Source: Vibrio navarrensis (GTDB lineage Bacteria > Pseudomonadota > Gammaproteobacteria > Enterobacterales > Vibrionaceae). Taken from it: a DNA stretch of 64,000 bases. Positions 19,860-31,654 of this stretch are shown piece by piece. A model generated the notes under the pieces. That model had not been told where the DNA came from, searched no databases, and saw nothing but the letters and a program-made list of their open reading frames with translations. Each line of letters starts with the position of its first letter. Position 1 is the first letter of the stretch. Made by a program: the position numbers and the translations under genes. The stretch is from assembly GCF_000764325.1 (NCBI RefSeq), contig NZ_JMCG01000002.1, positions 992,001 through 1,056,000 of the forward strand, in the 5' to 3' direction.

Positions 19860-20243
19860 TTACTCAGCAGCAGTTTCTTCAGCAGCTGGGCGATCTACAA
19901 GCTCAATGTATGCCATTGGAGCTTTGTCACCAGCACGGAAGCCAGCTTTTAGGATACGAGTGTAACCGCCCTGACGAGCAGCAAAACGTGGACCTAGTTC
20001 GTTAAATAGTTTTGCAACTACTTCGTTGTCACGAGTACGTGCAAACGCAAGACGACGGTTAGCAACACTGTCAGTCTTAGCTAGTGTAATCAAAGGCTCA
20101 ACTACGCGACGTAGCTCTTTTGCTTTTGGCAATGTAGTCTTGATAACTTCATGACGTACAAGAGAGCTAGCCATGTTGCTAAACATCGCTTTACGATGTG
20201 AGCTGTTGCGGTTGAGTTGACGACCACTCTTACGATGGCGCAT
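19860..20243 (-). CDS. rplQ: 50S ribosomal protein L17
   Basis: The 127-residue protein ([20 protein letters not shown]) is the same length as E. coli L17, a 23S rRNA-binding protein near the exit tunnel. It is the last gene of the alpha operon, 26 bp after rpoA, and is followed by a strong terminator. Confidence 0.98.
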   Translation of the reverse strand: MRHRKSGRQLNRNSSHRKAMFSNMASSLVRHEVIKTTLPKAKELRRVVEPLITLAKTDSVANRRLAFARTRDNEVVAKLFNELGPRFAARQGGYTRILKAGFRAGDKAPMAYIELVDRPAAEETAAE

Positions 20244-20269
20244 GACCTAATCCTTCTAACTAGTATCGA

Positions 20270-21262
20270 TTAATCTTCAGCGATTGATGCAGGTGGCCAG
20301 TTTTCCAGGCGCATGCCCAGAGACAGACCACGTGACGCCAGTACGTCTTTAATCTCAGTAAGAGATTTCTTACCAAGGTTTGGCGTTTTAAGTAGCTCAA
20401 CCTCAGTACGTTGTACTAGATCACCGATGTAGTGAATCGCTTCTGCTTTCAGACAGTTAGCAGAGCGAACTGTTAGTTCAAGATCGTCTACAGGACGGAG
20501 TAGGATCGGATCGAATTCTGGCTTCTCTTCTTTCTCCTCAGGAACACGTACATCACGAAGATCTACGAATGCATCCAATTGTTCAGCAAGAATAGTTGCT
20601 GCACGACGGATAGCTTCCTCAGGTTCAAGAGTTCCGTTAGTTTCCATATCGATAACAAGCTTATCGAGGTCAGTACGCTGTTCTACACGAGCTGCTTCAA
20701 CGGCGTAGGCAATTTTGTCTACAGGGCTGAAAGTAGCGTCGACAAGTAGGCGACCGATTGGACGCTCATCTTCTTCAGTATGGATACGAGCTGAAGCTGG
20801 AACATAACCGCGACCACGTTCTACTTTGATACGCATAGCGATCTCGGCATTGTCATCCGTTAAGTGACAAATAACGTGTTCAGGGTTAGCGATCTCTACA
20901 TCACCATCATGGGTGATGTCACCTGCAACCACAGGGCCCGAGCCTGATTTGTTCAGTGTAATGAACACTTCATCTTTGCCTTCGGCAACGCGTACAGCTA
21001 AACCTTTAAGGTTCAGAAGAATTTCAAGAATATCTTCCTGAACGCCTTCTTTGGTACTGTATTCGTGAAGTACGCCTTCAATTTCTACTTCTGTCACTGC
21101 GCAACCAGGCATAGAAGAAAGCAGAATACGGCGAAGTGCATTACCCAGAGTATGGCCGAAACCACGCTCTAATGGCTCAAGAGTTACTTTTGCGTGGGTC
21201 GAGCTGATCTGTTCAATGTCAACTAGACGTGGCTTAAGAAATTCTGTTACAGAACCCTGCAT
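20270..21262 (-). CDS. rpoA: RNA polymerase alpha subunit
   Basis: The 330-residue protein has the N-terminal assembly domain ([24 protein letters not shown]) and the C-terminal domain that contacts UP elements and activators ([20 protein letters not shown], helix-hairpin-helix near [19 protein letters not shown]). It is one residue longer than the E. coli subunit. It sits 24 bp after rpsD in the alpha operon, so ribosomal protein and polymerase supply are co-transcribed. Confidence 0.98.
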   Translation of the reverse strand: MQGSVTEFLKPRLVDIEQISSTHAKVTLEPLERGFGHTLGNALRRILLSSMPGCAVTEVEIEGVLHEYSTKEGVQEDILEILLNLKGLAVRVAEGKDEVFITLNKSGSGPVVAGDITHDGDVEIANPEHVICHLTDDNAEIAMRIKVERGRGYVPASARIHTEEDERPIGRLLVDATFSPVDKIAYAVEAARVEQRTDLDKLVIDMETNGTLEPEEAIRRAATILAEQLDAFVDLRDVRVPEEKEEKPEFDPILLRPVDDLELTVRSANCLKAEAIHYIGDLVQRTEVELLKTPNLGKKSLTEIKDVLASRGLSLGMRLENWPPASIAED

Positions 21263-21286
21263 TGTGTCCTCTCTTTAGTTTAAACC

Positions 21287-21907
21287 TTACTTAGAGTAAA
21301 GCTCGACGATCAATTGTTCGTTGATGTCAGCTGACAGGTCAGAACGCTCAGGCATACGCTTGAATGTACCTTCCATCTTGCCGCCATCTACTTCAATCCA
21401 AGTTGGTTTTTCGCGTTGTTCAGCAACTTCTAGAGCCGCTTTAATACGAGCTTGCTGTTTAGCTTTCTCGCGAATTGAAACAACGTCGTTAGCCGCTACT
21501 TTGAAAGAAGGAACGTTTACAACTTTACCGTTTACTAGGATAGCTTTGTGGCTAACTAGCTGACGTGCTTCTGCGCGAGTTGCGCCAAAGCCCATGCGGT
21601 AAACTACGTTATCAAGACGACCTTCAAGAAGCTGAAGCAGGTTTTCACCTGTGTTGCCTTTCAGGCGAGCAGCTTCTGCGTAGTAGTTACGGAATTGTTT
21701 TTCTAGAACGCCGTACATACGACGTACTTTTTGCTTCTCACGAAGCTGAACGCCATACTCAGATAGACGACCGCGACGAGCGCCGTGTACACCTGGTGCG
21801 TTATCAATTTTACACTTGGTATCGATCGCGCGAACACCAGACTTAAGGAACAAGTCAGTGCCTTCGCGACGGCTAAGCTTCAGCTTAGGACCCAAATATC
21901 TTGCCAT
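21287..21907 (-). CDS. rpsD: 30S ribosomal protein S4
   Basis: S4 binds 16S rRNA early in assembly and in E. coli represses the alpha operon by binding its leader. The 206-residue product ([20 protein letters not shown]) has the S4 RNA-binding domain near residues 95-155. It is the version without an N-terminal zinc knuckle, as in E. coli. It lies 27 bp after rpsK. Confidence 0.98.
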   Translation of the reverse strand: MARYLGPKLKLSRREGTDLFLKSGVRAIDTKCKIDNAPGVHGARRGRLSEYGVQLREKQKVRRMYGVLEKQFRNYYAEAARLKGNTGENLLQLLEGRLDNVVYRMGFGATRAEARQLVSHKAILVNGKVVNVPSFKVAANDVVSIREKAKQQARIKAALEVAEQREKPTWIEVDGGKMEGTFKRMPERSDLSADINEQLIVELYSK

Positions 21908-21934
21908 GATTCTTCTCCAATCTTCCTAGAAACG

Positions 21935-22330
<396 letters not shown>

Positions 22331-22342
22331 CTACCTTCCCGA

Positions 22343-22699
22343 TTATTTCTTGATCGGCTTACGCGGACCCTTACGGGTGCGAGCGTTGGTTTTAGTACGC
22401 TGTCCACGTAGAGGTAGACTGCGACGATGACGAAGACCACGGTAACAACCAAGATCCATTAGGCGCTTGATGTTCATGGAAACTTCACGACGTAGATCAC
22501 CTTCTACAGTGTATTTAGCTACACCATCACGCAGTTGATCGATCTGCTCTTCAGTTAGTTCACTGATCTTAACATCTTCAGCAATACCCACTTCAGCTAG
22601 GATAGCTTTAGAGCGAGTTTTACCGATACCGTAGATCGCGGTTAGAGCGATTACAGCATGTTTCTGATCAGGAATGTTAATGCCTGCGATACGGGCCAT
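22343..22699 (-). CDS. rpsM: 30S ribosomal protein S13
   Basis: The 118-residue head protein ([20 protein letters not shown]) contacts the P-site tRNA and 50S bridges through its basic C-terminal tail ([18 protein letters not shown]). It is the first gene of the alpha operon. The 147-bp gap upstream holds the presumed S4-responsive leader. Confidence 0.98.
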   Translation of the reverse strand: MARIAGINIPDQKHAVIALTAIYGIGKTRSKAILAEVGIAEDVKISELTEEQIDQLRDGVAKYTVEGDLRREVSMNIKRLMDLGCYRGLRHRRSLPLRGQRTKTNARTRKGPRKPIKK

Positions 22700-22846
22700 T
22701 ATTCACTCCTAGGTTTCATAAAAGAATTATCCGCAGCAAAGCCCGTGATGGATACGCTGCGGGATACTACTTCTTTTGCACGCAAAAGGTAGGCCGAGGA
22801 ATATACTCGACACTACCTTATATTTCAAGTAAAAATTTCTGCTGAA
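22700..22846 (-). ncRNA. Candidate alpha-operon leader (S4-binding RNA)
   Basis: The rpmJ-rpsM gap has several pairing segments on the minus strand: CCGCAGC with GCTGCGG, and CTTTTGC with GCAAAAG, plus a purine-rich ribosome site before rpsM. In E. coli the same interval folds into a pseudoknot bound by S4 that traps the initiating ribosome. Position and pairing agree with that, but I have not proved the pseudoknot. Confidence 0.55.
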
Positions 22847-22960
22847 TTAGCCTTGGCGCTGCTTGTGCTTTGGCTCACTGCAAATCACGCGAACAACACC
22901 GTTACGCTTGATTACTTTACAGTTACGGCAGATTTTTTTAACGGAAGCACGAACTTTCAT
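22847..22960 (-). CDS. rpmJ: 50S ribosomal protein L36 (zinc-binding form)
   Basis: The frame encodes 37 residues starting [17 protein letters not shown]. It has the C-x2-C...C...H zinc ribbon (Cys11, Cys14, Cys27, His33), so it is the zinc-containing paralogue type. Vibrios often encode a zinc-free duplicate elsewhere for zinc starvation; none is in this window. It lies 41 bp after secY, as in E. coli. Confidence 0.96.
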
Positions 22961-23001
22961 TGCTAAACTCCGTAATTGAAACTGCTGAGTCTACCACCGA
23001 A

Positions 23002-24336
23002 TTAACGGCCGTAGCCCTTCAGATTCGCTTTCTTTAACACAGACTCATATTGATGAGACATCATATGTGTCTGTACCTGTGCCATAAAATCCATGATGAC
23101 AACAACTACGATAAGTAGTGATGTTCCGCCGAAGTAGAAACGAACGTTCCACGCGACCATCATGAACTCCGGAATCAGACAGATAAAGGTAATGTAGAGC
23201 GCACCAGCTAAGGTCAAACGCGTCATCACTTTATCAATGTATTTGGCTGTCTGCTCACCTGGGCGGATACCGGGTACGAATGCACCAGACTTCTTCAGGT
23301 TATCTGCTGTTTCACGCGGGTTGAAAACCAACGCCGTGTAGAAGAAACAGAAGAAAATAATCGCTGCCGCATAAAGCATGACATACAAAGGTTGACCTGG
23401 GCTCAAAGCCAAAGACACGTCAGTTAGCCAACCGAACGCGCTGCTTTCACCATTTTGGCCAAACCATTGTGCCAATGTTCCTGGGAACAAAATAATGCTT
23501 GATGCGAAAATCGCAGGAATCACACCGGCCATATTTATTTTCAATGGCAAATGCGAACTCTGGGCTGCAAACACTTTACGACCTTGTTGACGCTTCGCGT
23601 AGTTCACAACGATACGACGTTGACCACGCTCCATGAAAACAACGAAATAAATGACTGCAAAAGCCAACACTGCAATTAACAGCAGAAGAAGTACATGCAA
23701 TTCACCTTGACGCGCTTGCTCGATTGTTTGTCCGATTGCCTGAGGCAACCCAGCAACAATACCTGCAAAAATTAGCAACGAAATACCGTTACCAATTCCA
23801 CGCTCTGTAATTTGTTCACCTAACCACATTAGGAACATGGTGCCGGTTACTAAACTTACGGTTGCAATTAGCGTAAACATGGTTTGGTTGATAACAACCA
23901 GATTGTCGACCATGTTTGGTAGGCCTGTTGCAATACCAATAGCTTGGAAAGTTGCAAGTACAAGCGTGCCGTAGCGTGTATATTGGCTGATCTTACGACG
24001 GCCTGCTTCACCCTCTTTTTTGAGTTCAGCTAACGCTGGATGAACTACCGTTAGCAACTGGACAACAATCGAGGCCGAAATATACGGCATGATGCCCAGA
24101 GCTAAAATAGATGCACGCGAAAGTGCACCACCGGAGAACATGTTAAACATTTCAACGATGGTGCCTTTTTGCTGTTCGAACAAATCGGCAAGTACAGCAG
24201 CGTCAATACCAGGAATCGGCACAAAAGAGCCAGCTCGGAATACTAAAAGTGCACCAATTACGAATAACAAGCGCGACTTTAGTTCACTTAAGCCGCTCTG
24301 AGCACTACGAAAATCTTGTCCTGGTTTTTTAGCCAT
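23002..24336 (-). CDS. secY: Preprotein translocase subunit SecY
   Basis: SecY forms the protein-conducting channel of the inner membrane with SecE and SecG. The 444-residue product has ten hydrophobic helices, the plug-region segment ([21 protein letters not shown], in part) and the cytoplasmic loop [20 protein letters not shown] used by SecA. Length matches E. coli SecY (443). It is encoded 20 bp after rplO in the spc operon. Confidence 0.98.
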   Translation of the reverse strand: MAKKPGQDFRSAQSGLSELKSRLLFVIGALLVFRAGSFVPIPGIDAAVLADLFEQQKGTIVEMFNMFSGGALSRASILALGIMPYISASIVVQLLTVVHPALAELKKEGEAGRRKISQYTRYGTLVLATFQAIGIATGLPNMVDNLVVINQTMFTLIATVSLVTGTMFLMWLGEQITERGIGNGISLLIFAGIVAGLPQAIGQTIEQARQGELHVLLLLLIAVLAFAVIYFVVFMERGQRRIVVNYAKRQQGRKVFAAQSSHLPLKINMAGVIPAIFASSIILFPGTLAQWFGQNGESSAFGWLTDVSLALSPGQPLYVMLYAAAIIFFCFFYTALVFNPRETADNLKKSGAFVPGIRPGEQTAKYIDKVMTRLTLAGALYITFICLIPEFMMVAWNVRFYFGGTSLLIVVVVIMDFMAQVQTHMMSHQYESVLKKANLKGYGR

Positions 24337-24356
24337 CTGTACCTCGTTCCTCGAGA

Positions 24357-24791
24357 TTATTCCTCGATTTTACCGCCTGCAGCTTCGATTGCAGCTTTAG
24401 CGCCTTTAGTCACACGCAGACCTTTCACAGTCACAGCTTTGCTGATCTCGCCAGAAAGAACAACTTTAACGAATTCGATGTTCTTAGTGATGATGTTAGC
24501 CGCTTTTAGGCTGTTTAGATCTACTACGTCACCAGAAACTTTCGCTAGCTCAGCTAGACGAACTTCAGCTGCCACTAGGCTCTTACGAGAAGTGAAACCG
24601 AACTTAGGTAGACGTTGTTTCAGAGGCATTTGACCGCCTTCAAAACCTGGACGAACTTTGCCGCCAGAACGTGACTTTTGACCTTTATGGCCACGACCAC
24701 CAGTTTTACCGAGGCCTGAACCGATACCACGACCTAGGCGCTTCTTAGAAGGCTTAGAACCCGCAGCCGGTGATAGAGTATTCAAAAGCAT
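24357..24791 (-). CDS. rplO: 50S ribosomal protein L15
   Basis: The 144-residue protein has the Gly-rich basic N-terminal half typical of L15 ([20 protein letters not shown]) and matches the E. coli length. It follows rpmD by 5 bp, suggesting translational coupling. Confidence 0.98.
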   Translation of the reverse strand: MLLNTLSPAAGSKPSKKRLGRGIGSGLGKTGGRGHKGQKSRSGGKVRPGFEGGQMPLKQRLPKFGFTSRKSLVAAEVRLAELAKVSGDVVDLNSLKAANIITKNIEFVKVVLSGEISKAVTVKGLRVTKGAKAAIEAAGGKIEE

Positions 24792-24796
24792 TATGA

Positions 24797-24973
24797 TTAC
24801 TCCTCAACTTTAACCATGTAGTAAACCTTGTTGATCATACCGCGAATACACGGTGTATCTTCAAGTTCTACAGTGTGGTTGATTTTACGAAGACCTAGAC
24901 CGCGCAAAGTAGCTTTGTGCTTAGGCAGGCGACCAATTGAGCTTTTAGTTTGAGTTACTTTAATAGTTGCCAT
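24797..24973 (-). CDS. rpmD: 50S ribosomal protein L30
   Basis: From ATG 24973 the product has 58 residues ([20 protein letters not shown]). The frame extends nine codons upstream, but that would intrude on the rpsE end, and the family starts at MATIKV. It lies 7 bp after rpsE. Confidence 0.97.
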   Translation of the reverse strand: MATIKVTQTKSSIGRLPKHKATLRGLGLRKINHTVELEDTPCIRGMINKVYYMVKVEE

Positions 24974-24980
24974 GGTGTTC

Positions 24981-25484
24981 TTACTCCGAAATAGCTTCAA
25001 CAGTTAGACCACGTTTAGCAGCAACCATTTCTGGTGACTTAACGTCTACTAGTGCATCAATCGTTGCACGAACGATGTTGATTGGGTTAGTAGAACCGTA
25101 CGCTTTTGACAGTACGTTGTGTACACCAGCAACTTCTAGTACTGCACGCATCGCACCACCTGCGATAACACCAGTACCTTCTGCAGCAGGCTGCATGTAA
25201 ACTTTAGAGCCCGAGTGGCGACCTTTCACTGGGTGGTGAAGAGTGCCTTCGTTAAGAGCGATAGTAACCATGTTACGACGCGCTTTTTCCATTGCTTTTT
25301 GGATCGCTGCAGGTACTTCACGTGCTTTGCCGTAACCGAAACCTACACGACCATTACCGTCACCAACTACAGTCAGTGCAGTAAAGCTCATGATTCGACC
25401 ACCTTTAACCGTTTTAGAAACACGGTTAACTGCGATTAGCTTTTCTTGCAAATCATTCGCTTGAACTTGTTGTTCTTTAGCCAT
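24981..25484 (-). CDS. rpsE: 30S ribosomal protein S5
   Basis: The 167-residue protein has the N-terminal double-stranded-RNA-binding domain with the [16 protein letters not shown] loop, where spectinomycin resistance changes map; the loop looks wild type. S5 also affects decoding accuracy with S4 and S12. It is 14 bp after rplR. Confidence 0.98.
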   Translation of the reverse strand: MAKEQQVQANDLQEKLIAVNRVSKTVKGGRIMSFTALTVVGDGNGRVGFGYGKAREVPAAIQKAMEKARRNMVTIALNEGTLHHPVKGRHSGSKVYMQPAAEGTGVIAGGAMRAVLEVAGVHNVLSKAYGSTNPINIVRATIDALVDVKSPEMVAAKRGLTVEAISE

Positions 25485-25498
25485 CTTCCAACCCTACC

Positions 25499-25852
25499 TT
25501 AGAATTTCAGACCAGCTTCGCGAGCAGAATCTGCTAGCGCCGCTACTCGACCGTGGTATTGGAAACCAGAACGATCAAATGCAACTACAGTTACGCCTTT
25601 CTCAAGAGCGCGCTCTGCTACAGCTTTACCCACTGCTTTAGCCGCATCGATGTTACCAGTGTATTTCACTTGCTCACGGATCGCTTTTTCTACAGTAGAA
25701 GCTGCTGCGATAACCTCAGAGCCGTTTGCCGCAATAACTTGAGCGTAAACGTGGCGAGGAGTACGGTGTACTACCAGGCGAGTTGCACCAAGTTCTGCAA
25801 TCTTACGACGTGCACGTGTAGCACGACGGATGCGAGATGCTTTCTTATCCAT
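25499..25852 (-). CDS. rplR: 50S ribosomal protein L18
   Basis: The 117-residue protein ([20 protein letters not shown]) binds 5S rRNA with L5 and L25 in the central protuberance. Length equals E. coli L18. It follows rplF by 9 bp. Confidence 0.98.
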   Translation of the reverse strand: MDKKASRIRRATRARRKIAELGATRLVVHRTPRHVYAQVIAANGSEVIAAASTVEKAIREQVKYTGNIDAAKAVGKAVAERALEKGVTVVAFDRSGFQYHGRVAALADSAREAGLKF

Positions 25853-25861
25853 AGTGTTACC

Positions 25862-26395
25862 TTACTTCTTCTTAGCTTCTTTACTACGCACATTTTCATC
25901 TGCGTAACGAATACCTTTGCCTTTGTAAGGCTCAGGCGCGCGGTAAGAACGGATGTCTGCCGCAACTTGACCTACTAACTGTTTATCACAACCAGTTAGA
26001 ACGATCTCAGTTTGGCTTGGACACTCAGCTTTGATACCCGCTGGCAACTCGTGCTCAACTGGGTGAGAGAAGCCAAGAGTCAGGCCAACCGCATTGCCTT
26101 TCATAGCAGCACGGTAACCAACACCCTTAAGGGTAAGCTTCTTAGTGAAGCCTTCAGTAACACCAACAACCATGTTGTTAACTAGAGCACGAGCAGTACC
26201 TGCTTGAGCCCATGCGTTAGCAACACCTTCGCGAGGACCGAAAGTTAGCTTGTTTTCTTCCTGAGCGATAACTACTGCGTTGTTTAGAACGCGAGTTAAT
26301 TCACCTTTAGCACCTTTTACAGTGATTTCTTGGCCGTTCAGTTTCACCTCTACGCCAGCTGGAATAGCGACAGGTGCTTTAGCAACACGAGACAT
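25862..26395 (-). CDS. rplF: 50S ribosomal protein L6
   Basis: The 177-residue protein has two related alpha/beta domains and the C-terminal [12 protein letters not shown] motif that contacts 23S rRNA near the factor-binding region. Length equals E. coli L6. It follows rpsH by 12 bp. Confidence 0.98.
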   Translation of the reverse strand: MSRVAKAPVAIPAGVEVKLNGQEITVKGAKGELTRVLNNAVVIAQEENKLTFGPREGVANAWAQAGTARALVNNMVVGVTEGFTKKLTLKGVGYRAAMKGNAVGLTLGFSHPVEHELPAGIKAECPSQTEIVLTGCDKQLVGQVAADIRSYRAPEPYKGKGIRYADENVRSKEAKKK

Positions 26396-26407
26396 ATTCT
26401 ACTCCTA

Positions 26408-26800
26408 TTAAGCTACGTAGCAGATGATCTCACCACCAAGACCTGCTTTACGAGCAGCACGGTCTGACATCAGACCCTTGGAAGTGGAAACAATAGCAAC
26501 ACCTAGACCACCCATTACAGATGGCAGCTCGTCTTTCTTCTTGTAGACGCGCAGACCTGGACGTGAAACACGCTTCAGTTGCTCGATTACTGGTTTAGCT
26601 TGGAAGTACTTAAGAGTTACTTCTAGCTCAGGTTTTATGTCGCCTTCAACAGCGAAGTCAGCGATGTAGCCTTCAGCTTTAAGCAGTGCAGCAATTGCAA
26701 CTTTCAGCTTTGAAGAAGGCATTTTAACAGCAACTTTGTTTGCTGCCTGACCGTTACGAACACGGGTCAGCATATCCGAAATCGGATCTTGCATGCTCAT
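26408..26800 (-). CDS. rpsH: 30S ribosomal protein S8
   Basis: S8 binds helix 21 of 16S rRNA and in E. coli represses the spc operon by binding the mRNA near rplE. The 130-residue product ([20 protein letters not shown]) is full length with the C-terminal [20 protein letters not shown] motif. It lies 29 bp after rpsN. Confidence 0.98.
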   Translation of the reverse strand: MSMQDPISDMLTRVRNGQAANKVAVKMPSSKLKVAIAALLKAEGYIADFAVEGDIKPELEVTLKYFQAKPVIEQLKRVSRPGLRVYKKKDELPSVMGGLGVAIVSTSKGLMSDRAARKAGLGGEIICYVA

Positions 26801-26829
26801 ATGATTTACTCCAAATGATTAAGTGGCAA

Positions 26830-27135
26830 TTACCAGCTAGCCTTACGAAGTCCAGGAATCTCGCCTTTCATGCAAGCTTCACGAACTTTGATACGGCTCA
26901 GACCGAATTTACGTAGGTAACCGTGTGGACGACCAGTTTGGTTACAACGGTTGCGCTGACGTGACGCACTTGAATCACGTGGAAGAGTTTGCAGTTTTAG
27001 AACCGCATTCCAACGATCTTCTTCTGATGCATTTACATCGCTGATGATAGCTTTTAGAGAAGCACGCTTTTCAGCGAACTTAGCTACTAGCTTTGCACGT
27101 TTTACTTCACGTGCTTTCATTGATTGTTTAGCCAT
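26830..27135 (-). CDS. rpsN: 30S ribosomal protein S14
   Basis: The 101-residue protein is the long zinc-free type: it has the [20 protein letters not shown] region but not the CxxC pairs of the short zinc form. It is 17 bp after rplE. Confidence 0.98.
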   Translation of the reverse strand: MAKQSMKAREVKRAKLVAKFAEKRASLKAIISDVNASEEDRWNAVLKLQTLPRDSSASRQRNRCNQTGRPHGYLRKFGLSRIKVREACMKGEIPGLRKASW

Positions 27136-27152
27136 AACAGTAACCCTTCACC

Positions 27153-27692
27153 TTACTTACGGAATGGGAAGTTAAAGGCAGCCAGCAGAGCACGGCCTTC
27201 CTCATCAGTACCAGCAGACGTCGTAATAGTGATGTCTAGGCCGCGTACACGATCAACTTTATCAAAGTCGATTTCCGGAAAGATGATTTGCTCGCGAACG
27301 CCCATGCTGTAGTTACCGCGACCGTCAAAAGACTTAGCGTTAACACCACGGAAGTCACGTACACGTGGAAGAGCGATAGAGATTAAACGCTCCATAAAAT
27401 CCCACATACGCTCGCCACGCAAGGTTACTTTACAACCGATTGGGTAGCCTTCACGAATTTTAAAGCCTGCAACAGACTTACGCGCTTTAGTGATTAGTGG
27501 CTTTTGACCAGAGATCGTTGCCATATCAGAAGCTGCGTTTTCTAGCAGTTTTTTATCGTTGATAGCTTCGCCCACACCCATGTTTAGGGTGATTTTCTCG
27601 ATTCTAGGGACTTGCATGACGCTTGTGTAACCGAACTGTTTGGTCAGTTCAGCGACTACAGACGACTTGTAGTAATCATGCAGTTTCGCCAT
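27153..27692 (-). CDS. rplE: 50S ribosomal protein L5
   Basis: The 179-residue protein ([20 protein letters not shown]) binds 5S rRNA and contacts the P-site tRNA. Length equals E. coli L5. In E. coli the S8 translational repressor site surrounds this start; I cannot verify the fold here. It follows rplX by 26 bp. Confidence 0.98.
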   Translation of the reverse strand: MAKLHDYYKSSVVAELTKQFGYTSVMQVPRIEKITLNMGVGEAINDKKLLENAASDMATISGQKPLITKARKSVAGFKIREGYPIGCKVTLRGERMWDFMERLISIALPRVRDFRGVNAKSFDGRGNYSMGVREQIIFPEIDFDKVDRVRGLDITITTSAGTDEEGRALLAAFNFPFRK

Positions 27693-27718
27693 AGTAGAAC
27701 TCCAAATTACTTTCTAAA

Positions 27719-28036
27719 TTAGTTAGAAACAGTTTCACCGTTTGACTTGAAGAAACGAACCTTTTGGCCGTCTTCAAAACGGAAACCGATACGGTCAGCT
27801 TTACCAGTAGCTGCATTGAAGATAGCCACGTTAGAAACGTCGATTGCTGCTTCTTGCTCTACGATACCGCCTTGGATACCTAGTGCAGGAACAGGTTTCT
27901 GGTGTTTCTTAACAAGGTTGATACCTTCAACGATAACTTTACCAGTTGCTAGAACCTTAGTTACTTTACCTTTCTTGCCTTTGTCTTTACCAGCAAGAAC
28001 GATTACTTCGTCATTACGACGGATTTTAGCTGCCAT
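27719..28036 (-). CDS. rplX: 50S ribosomal protein L24
   Basis: The 105-residue assembly initiator has the N-terminal KOW motif ([16 protein letters not shown]). It is one residue longer than E. coli L24. It follows rplN by 12 bp. Confidence 0.98.
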
Positions 28037-28048
28037 TATTGCCGCTCC

Positions 28049-28420
28049 TTACAGAACTTCTGGAGCCAGTGAAACGATCTTCATGAACTTATCGCCACGA
28101 AGTTCGCGAGTCACAGGACCAAAGATACGTGTACCGATAGGTTGTTCACTGTTGTTGTTCAACAGTACACAAGCGTTTCGGTCGAAGCGAATGACAGAAC
28201 CGTCTGGACGACGTACGCCTTTACGGGTGCGAACTACCACCGCCTTCAGTACATCACCTTTCTTAACTTTACCGCGTGGAATTGCTTCCTTAACAGTAAC
28301 TTTGATGATGTCACCGATGTGTGCATAACGACGGTGAGAGCCACCCAGAACCTTAATACACATTACGCTGCGAGCGCCTGAGTTATCAGCTGCGTCCAGC
28401 ATACTTTGCATTTGGATCAT
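28049..28420 (-). CDS. rplN: 50S ribosomal protein L14
   Basis: The 123-residue protein ([20 protein letters not shown]) sits at the subunit interface beside L19. It is the first gene of the spc operon here. The 163-bp gap upstream contains the S10 operon terminator and a candidate spc promoter. Confidence 0.98.
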   Translation of the reverse strand: MIQMQSMLDAADNSGARSVMCIKVLGGSHRRYAHIGDIIKVTVKEAIPRGKVKKGDVLKAVVVRTRKGVRRPDGSVIRFDRNACVLLNNNSEQPIGTRIFGPVTRELRGDKFMKIVSLAPEVL

Positions 28421-28490
28421 GTTAGTGCTCCGCTAAATATTAAAAAACTAGACCCTCTCGGGTCGGGCTGCCTCTTTATAAGGGACGCGA

Positions 28491-28499
28491 ATTGTACCA
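28491..28499 (-). promoter_or_regulatory. Candidate spc operon promoter (extended -10)
   Basis: On the minus strand TGGTACAAT forms an extended -10 (TGn followed by TACAAT) about 70 bp before rplN. The nearest TTGACT -35 is 22 bp away, too far, so the call depends on the extended -10 and on its place just after a terminator. Confidence 0.5.
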
Positions 28500-28522
28500 C
28501 CCTTTTTTGTGATTGGGTAGTC

Positions 28523-28561
28523 AAAAAATAAACGGCTCCAAAAAATAATTTTGGAGCCGTT
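28523..28561 (-). terminator. Terminator ending the S10 operon before the spc operon
   Basis: A perfect 13-bp stem (AACGGCTCCAAAA / TTTTGGAGCCGTT) with a 5-nt loop is followed on the minus strand by six T residues, 22 nt after the rpsQ stop. Confidence 0.93.
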
Positions 28562-28583
28562 CGCGTTCATAGAAGAGGTAAGA

Positions 28584-28838
28584 TTAGATCTTCGCCTTTT
28601 CTACAACTTTTACCAAAGTCCAAGATTTAGTCTTAGACAGTGGACGACACTCACGAATTTCAACGGTGTCGCCAATGCCACATTCGTTGTTTTCATCGTG
28701 TGCGTGAACTTTAGTCGTGCGCTTAACGAATTTACCGTAGATAGGGTGCTTCACCATGCGCTCGATAGCAACAACGATAGACTTGTCCATCTTGTCGCTA
28801 ACAACACGACCTAGTTGAGTACGAATTTTGTCGCTCAT
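28584..28838 (-). CDS. rpsQ: 30S ribosomal protein S17
   Basis: The 84-residue protein is a 16S rRNA 5'-domain binder of normal length, with [18 protein letters not shown]. Its ATG overlaps the rpmC stop (TAATG), showing coupled translation. It is the last gene of the S10 operon. Confidence 0.98.
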   Translation of the reverse strand: MSDKIRTQLGRVVSDKMDKSIVVAIERMVKHPIYGKFVKRTTKVHAHDENNECGIGDTVEIRECRPLSKTKSWTLVKVVEKAKI

Positions 28839-29029
28839 TATGCGCCTGCCTTCTCAGTCAAAACAGTTTTCACACGTGCGATATCACGGCGGACAGCTTT
28901 CAGAGTATGAGTTTGCTGTAGTTGACCAGTCGCAGCTTGCATGCGCAAGTTGAACTGTTCACGTAGCAAATTCAATAGCTCAGCGTTAAGCTCTTCAACG
29001 CTTTTTTCGCGTAGTTCTAGTGCTTTCAT
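28838..29029 (-). CDS. rpmC: 50S ribosomal protein L29
   Basis: From ATG 29029 the product has 63 residues ([20 protein letters not shown]), exactly the E. coli length. A GTG one codon upstream is in frame, but the ATG matches the family. Its ATG shares a base with the rplP stop (TGATG) and its stop overlaps the rpsQ start. L29 lies at the exit tunnel, next to the trigger factor site on L23. Confidence 0.97.
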   Translation of the reverse strand: MKALELREKSVEELNAELLNLLREQFNLRMQAATGQLQQTHTLKAVRRDIARVKTVLTEKAGA

Positions 29030-29439
29030 CACATCACCTGCTTAGTTACAAATGTAGTCTTGAATGGCAGTTTGCGAGCCGCTAGGCGGAACGCTTCACG
29101 CGCCAATTCTTCAGGTACACCATCAACTTCGTACATCACCTTACCAGGTTGGATTTGGGCTACCCAGTACTCAACGTTACCTTTACCCTTACCTTGACGA
29201 ACTTCAAGTGGTTTTTCAGTGATTGGTTTGTCTGGGAACACACGGATCCAGATTTTACCTTGACGCTTGATGTGACGCGTCATAGCACGACGTGCAGCTT
29301 CGATTTGACGAGCAGTCAGACGACCACGGCCAACAGCTTTAAGACCAAAAGAGCCGAAGCTTACTTCTGTACCTTTTGCTAGACCACGGTTACGACCAGT
29401 ATGAACCTTACGGAACTTAGTACGTTTAGGTTGTAGCAT
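29029..29439 (-). CDS. rplP: 50S ribosomal protein L16
   Basis: The 136-residue protein ([20 protein letters not shown]) is needed for late 50S assembly and A-site tRNA positioning. Length equals E. coli L16. Its stop overlaps the rpmC start, and it follows rpsC by 11 bp. Confidence 0.98.
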
Positions 29440-29450
29440 CTGTCGACTCC

Positions 29451-30152
29451 TTACTTACGGCCTTTACGCTGCTTCTTAGGCTTGTCAGCCTTTGGCTCTG
29501 CAGCTTCAGTTGCTGCTGGCATACCGCCTAGGATCTCACCTTTGAAGATCCAAACTTTAATGCCGATTACACCGTAAGTGGTGTGAGCCGAAGAAGTTGC
29601 GTAATCAATGTCAGCACGTAGAGTGTGTAGAGGCACACGGCCTTCACGATACCACTCAGAACGTGCGATTTCAGCGCCGCCTAGACGACCGCTTACTTCC
29701 ACTTTGATACCCTTAGCACCTAGACGCATTGCGTTTTGTACCGCGCGCTTCATCGCACGACGGAACATAACACGACGCTCTAGCTGAGACGCGATGCTGT
29801 CACCAACAAGCTGCGCATCCAGTTCAGGTTTACGTACTTCAGCGATGTTGATTTGCGCTGGTACACCTGCAATTTTCGCTACAGCTGCGCGTAGCTTCTC
29901 AACGTCTTCACCTTTCTTACCGATAACAACGCCTGGACGAGCAGTGTGGATAGTCACACGGATGCTCTTAGCAGGACGCTCGATAACGATGCGTGATAGA
30001 GACGCTTTAGACAGTTCTTTAGTTAGGAACTGACGTACCTTGAAGTCGCCGTCTAGGTTGTCAGCGAAATCTTTGGTGTTAGCAAACCATGTAGCATTCC
30101 AAGGCTTAACGATGCCTAGACGAATACCATTTGGATGTACTTTTTGACCCAT
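29451..30152 (-). CDS. rpsC: 30S ribosomal protein S3
   Basis: The 233-residue protein lies at the mRNA entry channel and has helicase function with S4. It has the KH domain ([17 protein letters not shown]) and a Lys-rich tail. Length equals E. coli S3. It follows rplV by 19 bp. Confidence 0.98.
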
Positions 30153-30171
30153 TGCTTACTCTCCTAGTCTC

Positions 30172-30504
30172 TTAGCGATCTGCTACAACAACAGTGATGT
30201 GGCTTGAACGCTTCAAGATACGATCCGCACGACCTTTTGCACGAGGCATAATACGCTTCATGGTTGGGCCTTCATCTACGAAGATTTTAGCTACACGTAG
30301 ATCGTCGATATCTGCACCTTCGTTGTGCTCCGCGTTCGCGATAGCTGACTCAAGAACTTTCTTAACCAGTTCAGCCGCTTTTTTATTGCTGAAAGTTAGG
30401 ATTTCTAGAGCTTGGTCAACAGATTTACCACGGATTAAATCCGCAACTAAGCGAGCTTTCTGAGGCGAAATGCGAGCAAAGTTATGTTTAGCAATAGCTT
30501 CCAT
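30172..30504 (-). CDS. rplV: 50S ribosomal protein L22
   Basis: The 110-residue protein has the beta-hairpin ([20 protein letters not shown]) that lines the exit tunnel. No deletion of the macrolide-resistance hairpin is seen. It follows rpsS by 10 bp. Confidence 0.98.
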   Translation of the reverse strand: MEAIAKHNFARISPQKARLVADLIRGKSVDQALEILTFSNKKAAELVKKVLESAIANAEHNEGADIDDLRVAKIFVDEGPTMKRIMPRAKGRADRILKRSSHITVVVADR

Positions 30505-30514
30505 TATTTACTCC

Positions 30515-30796
<282 letters not shown>

Positions 30797-30813
30797 TTAT
30801 CCTCTTATATAGA

Positions 30814-31638
30814 TTACTTGTTACGACGACGTACGATGTACTTGTCAGTGCGTTTGTTGCTACGAGTCTTGTAGCCTTTAGTTGGCATACCCCAAGGTGA
30901 AACTGGGTGACGGCCACCAGAAGTACGGCCTTCACCACCACCGTGTGGGTGGTCAACCGGGTTCATTACCACACCGCGAACGGTTGGACGAACACCGCGC
31001 CAGCGAGATGCACCCGCTTTGCCTAGTTCACGTAGCATGTGCTCTGCGTTGCCTACTTCACCGATAGTCGCACGGCCTTCAGACAGAACTTTACGCATTT
31101 CGCCAGAACGTAGACGGATAGTGACATAAGAACCATCGCGTGCAACGATTTGAGCGTAAGCACCAGCTGAACGAGCCAGCTGTGCACCTTTACCAGGAGT
31201 CAGTTCAACACAGTGAACAGTAGAACCCACTGGGATATTGCGCATTGGTAGAGTGTTACCCGCTTTGATTGGCGCATCAACGCCAGATTGGATAACGTCA
31301 CCCGCTTGCAAACCTTTTGGTGCAATGATGTAACGACGCTCACCGTCTGCGTACAGAACTAGAGCGATGTTTGCGCTACGGTTTGGATCGTATTCTAGAC
31401 GCTCAACTTTCGCTGGGATGCCATCTTTAGTACGTTTGAAGTCAACTACACGGTAGTGGTGCTTATGACCGCCGCCGATGTGACGTACTGTGATACGACC
31501 GTTGTTGTTACGACCACCATTCTTAGAGTTTTTCTCTAGAAGAGGTGCGTATGGCTTACCTTTGTACAGGTCAGCGTTTACGATTTTAACAACGTGACGA
31601 CGACCAGCCGAAGTCGGCTTACATTTAACAATAGCCAT
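30814..31638 (-). CDS. rplB: 50S ribosomal protein L2
   Basis: L2 is the core 23S rRNA-binding protein required for subunit joining and peptidyl transfer. The 274-residue product has the C-terminal essential His in [16 protein letters not shown]. It is one residue longer than the E. coli protein and follows rplW by 16 bp. Confidence 0.98.
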   Translation of the reverse strand: MAIVKCKPTSAGRRHVVKIVNADLYKGKPYAPLLEKNSKNGGRNNNGRITVRHIGGGHKHHYRVVDFKRTKDGIPAKVERLEYDPNRSANIALVLYADGERRYIIAPKGLQAGDVIQSGVDAPIKAGNTLPMRNIPVGSTVHCVELTPGKGAQLARSAGAYAQIVARDGSYVTIRLRSGEMRKVLSEGRATIGEVGNAEHMLRELGKAGASRWRGVRPTVRGVVMNPVDHPHGGGEGRTSGGRHPVSPWGMPTKGYKTRSNKRTDKYIVRRRNK

Positions 31639-31654
31639 TATTCAACTACTCCTG

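Noticed and set aside
19643-20005. Reading frames encoding RGARCEV repeats across the heptamer array
   Set aside because: They arise from a 7-nt repeat being open in several frames, have no ribosome site and run into the rplQ gene on the other strand.
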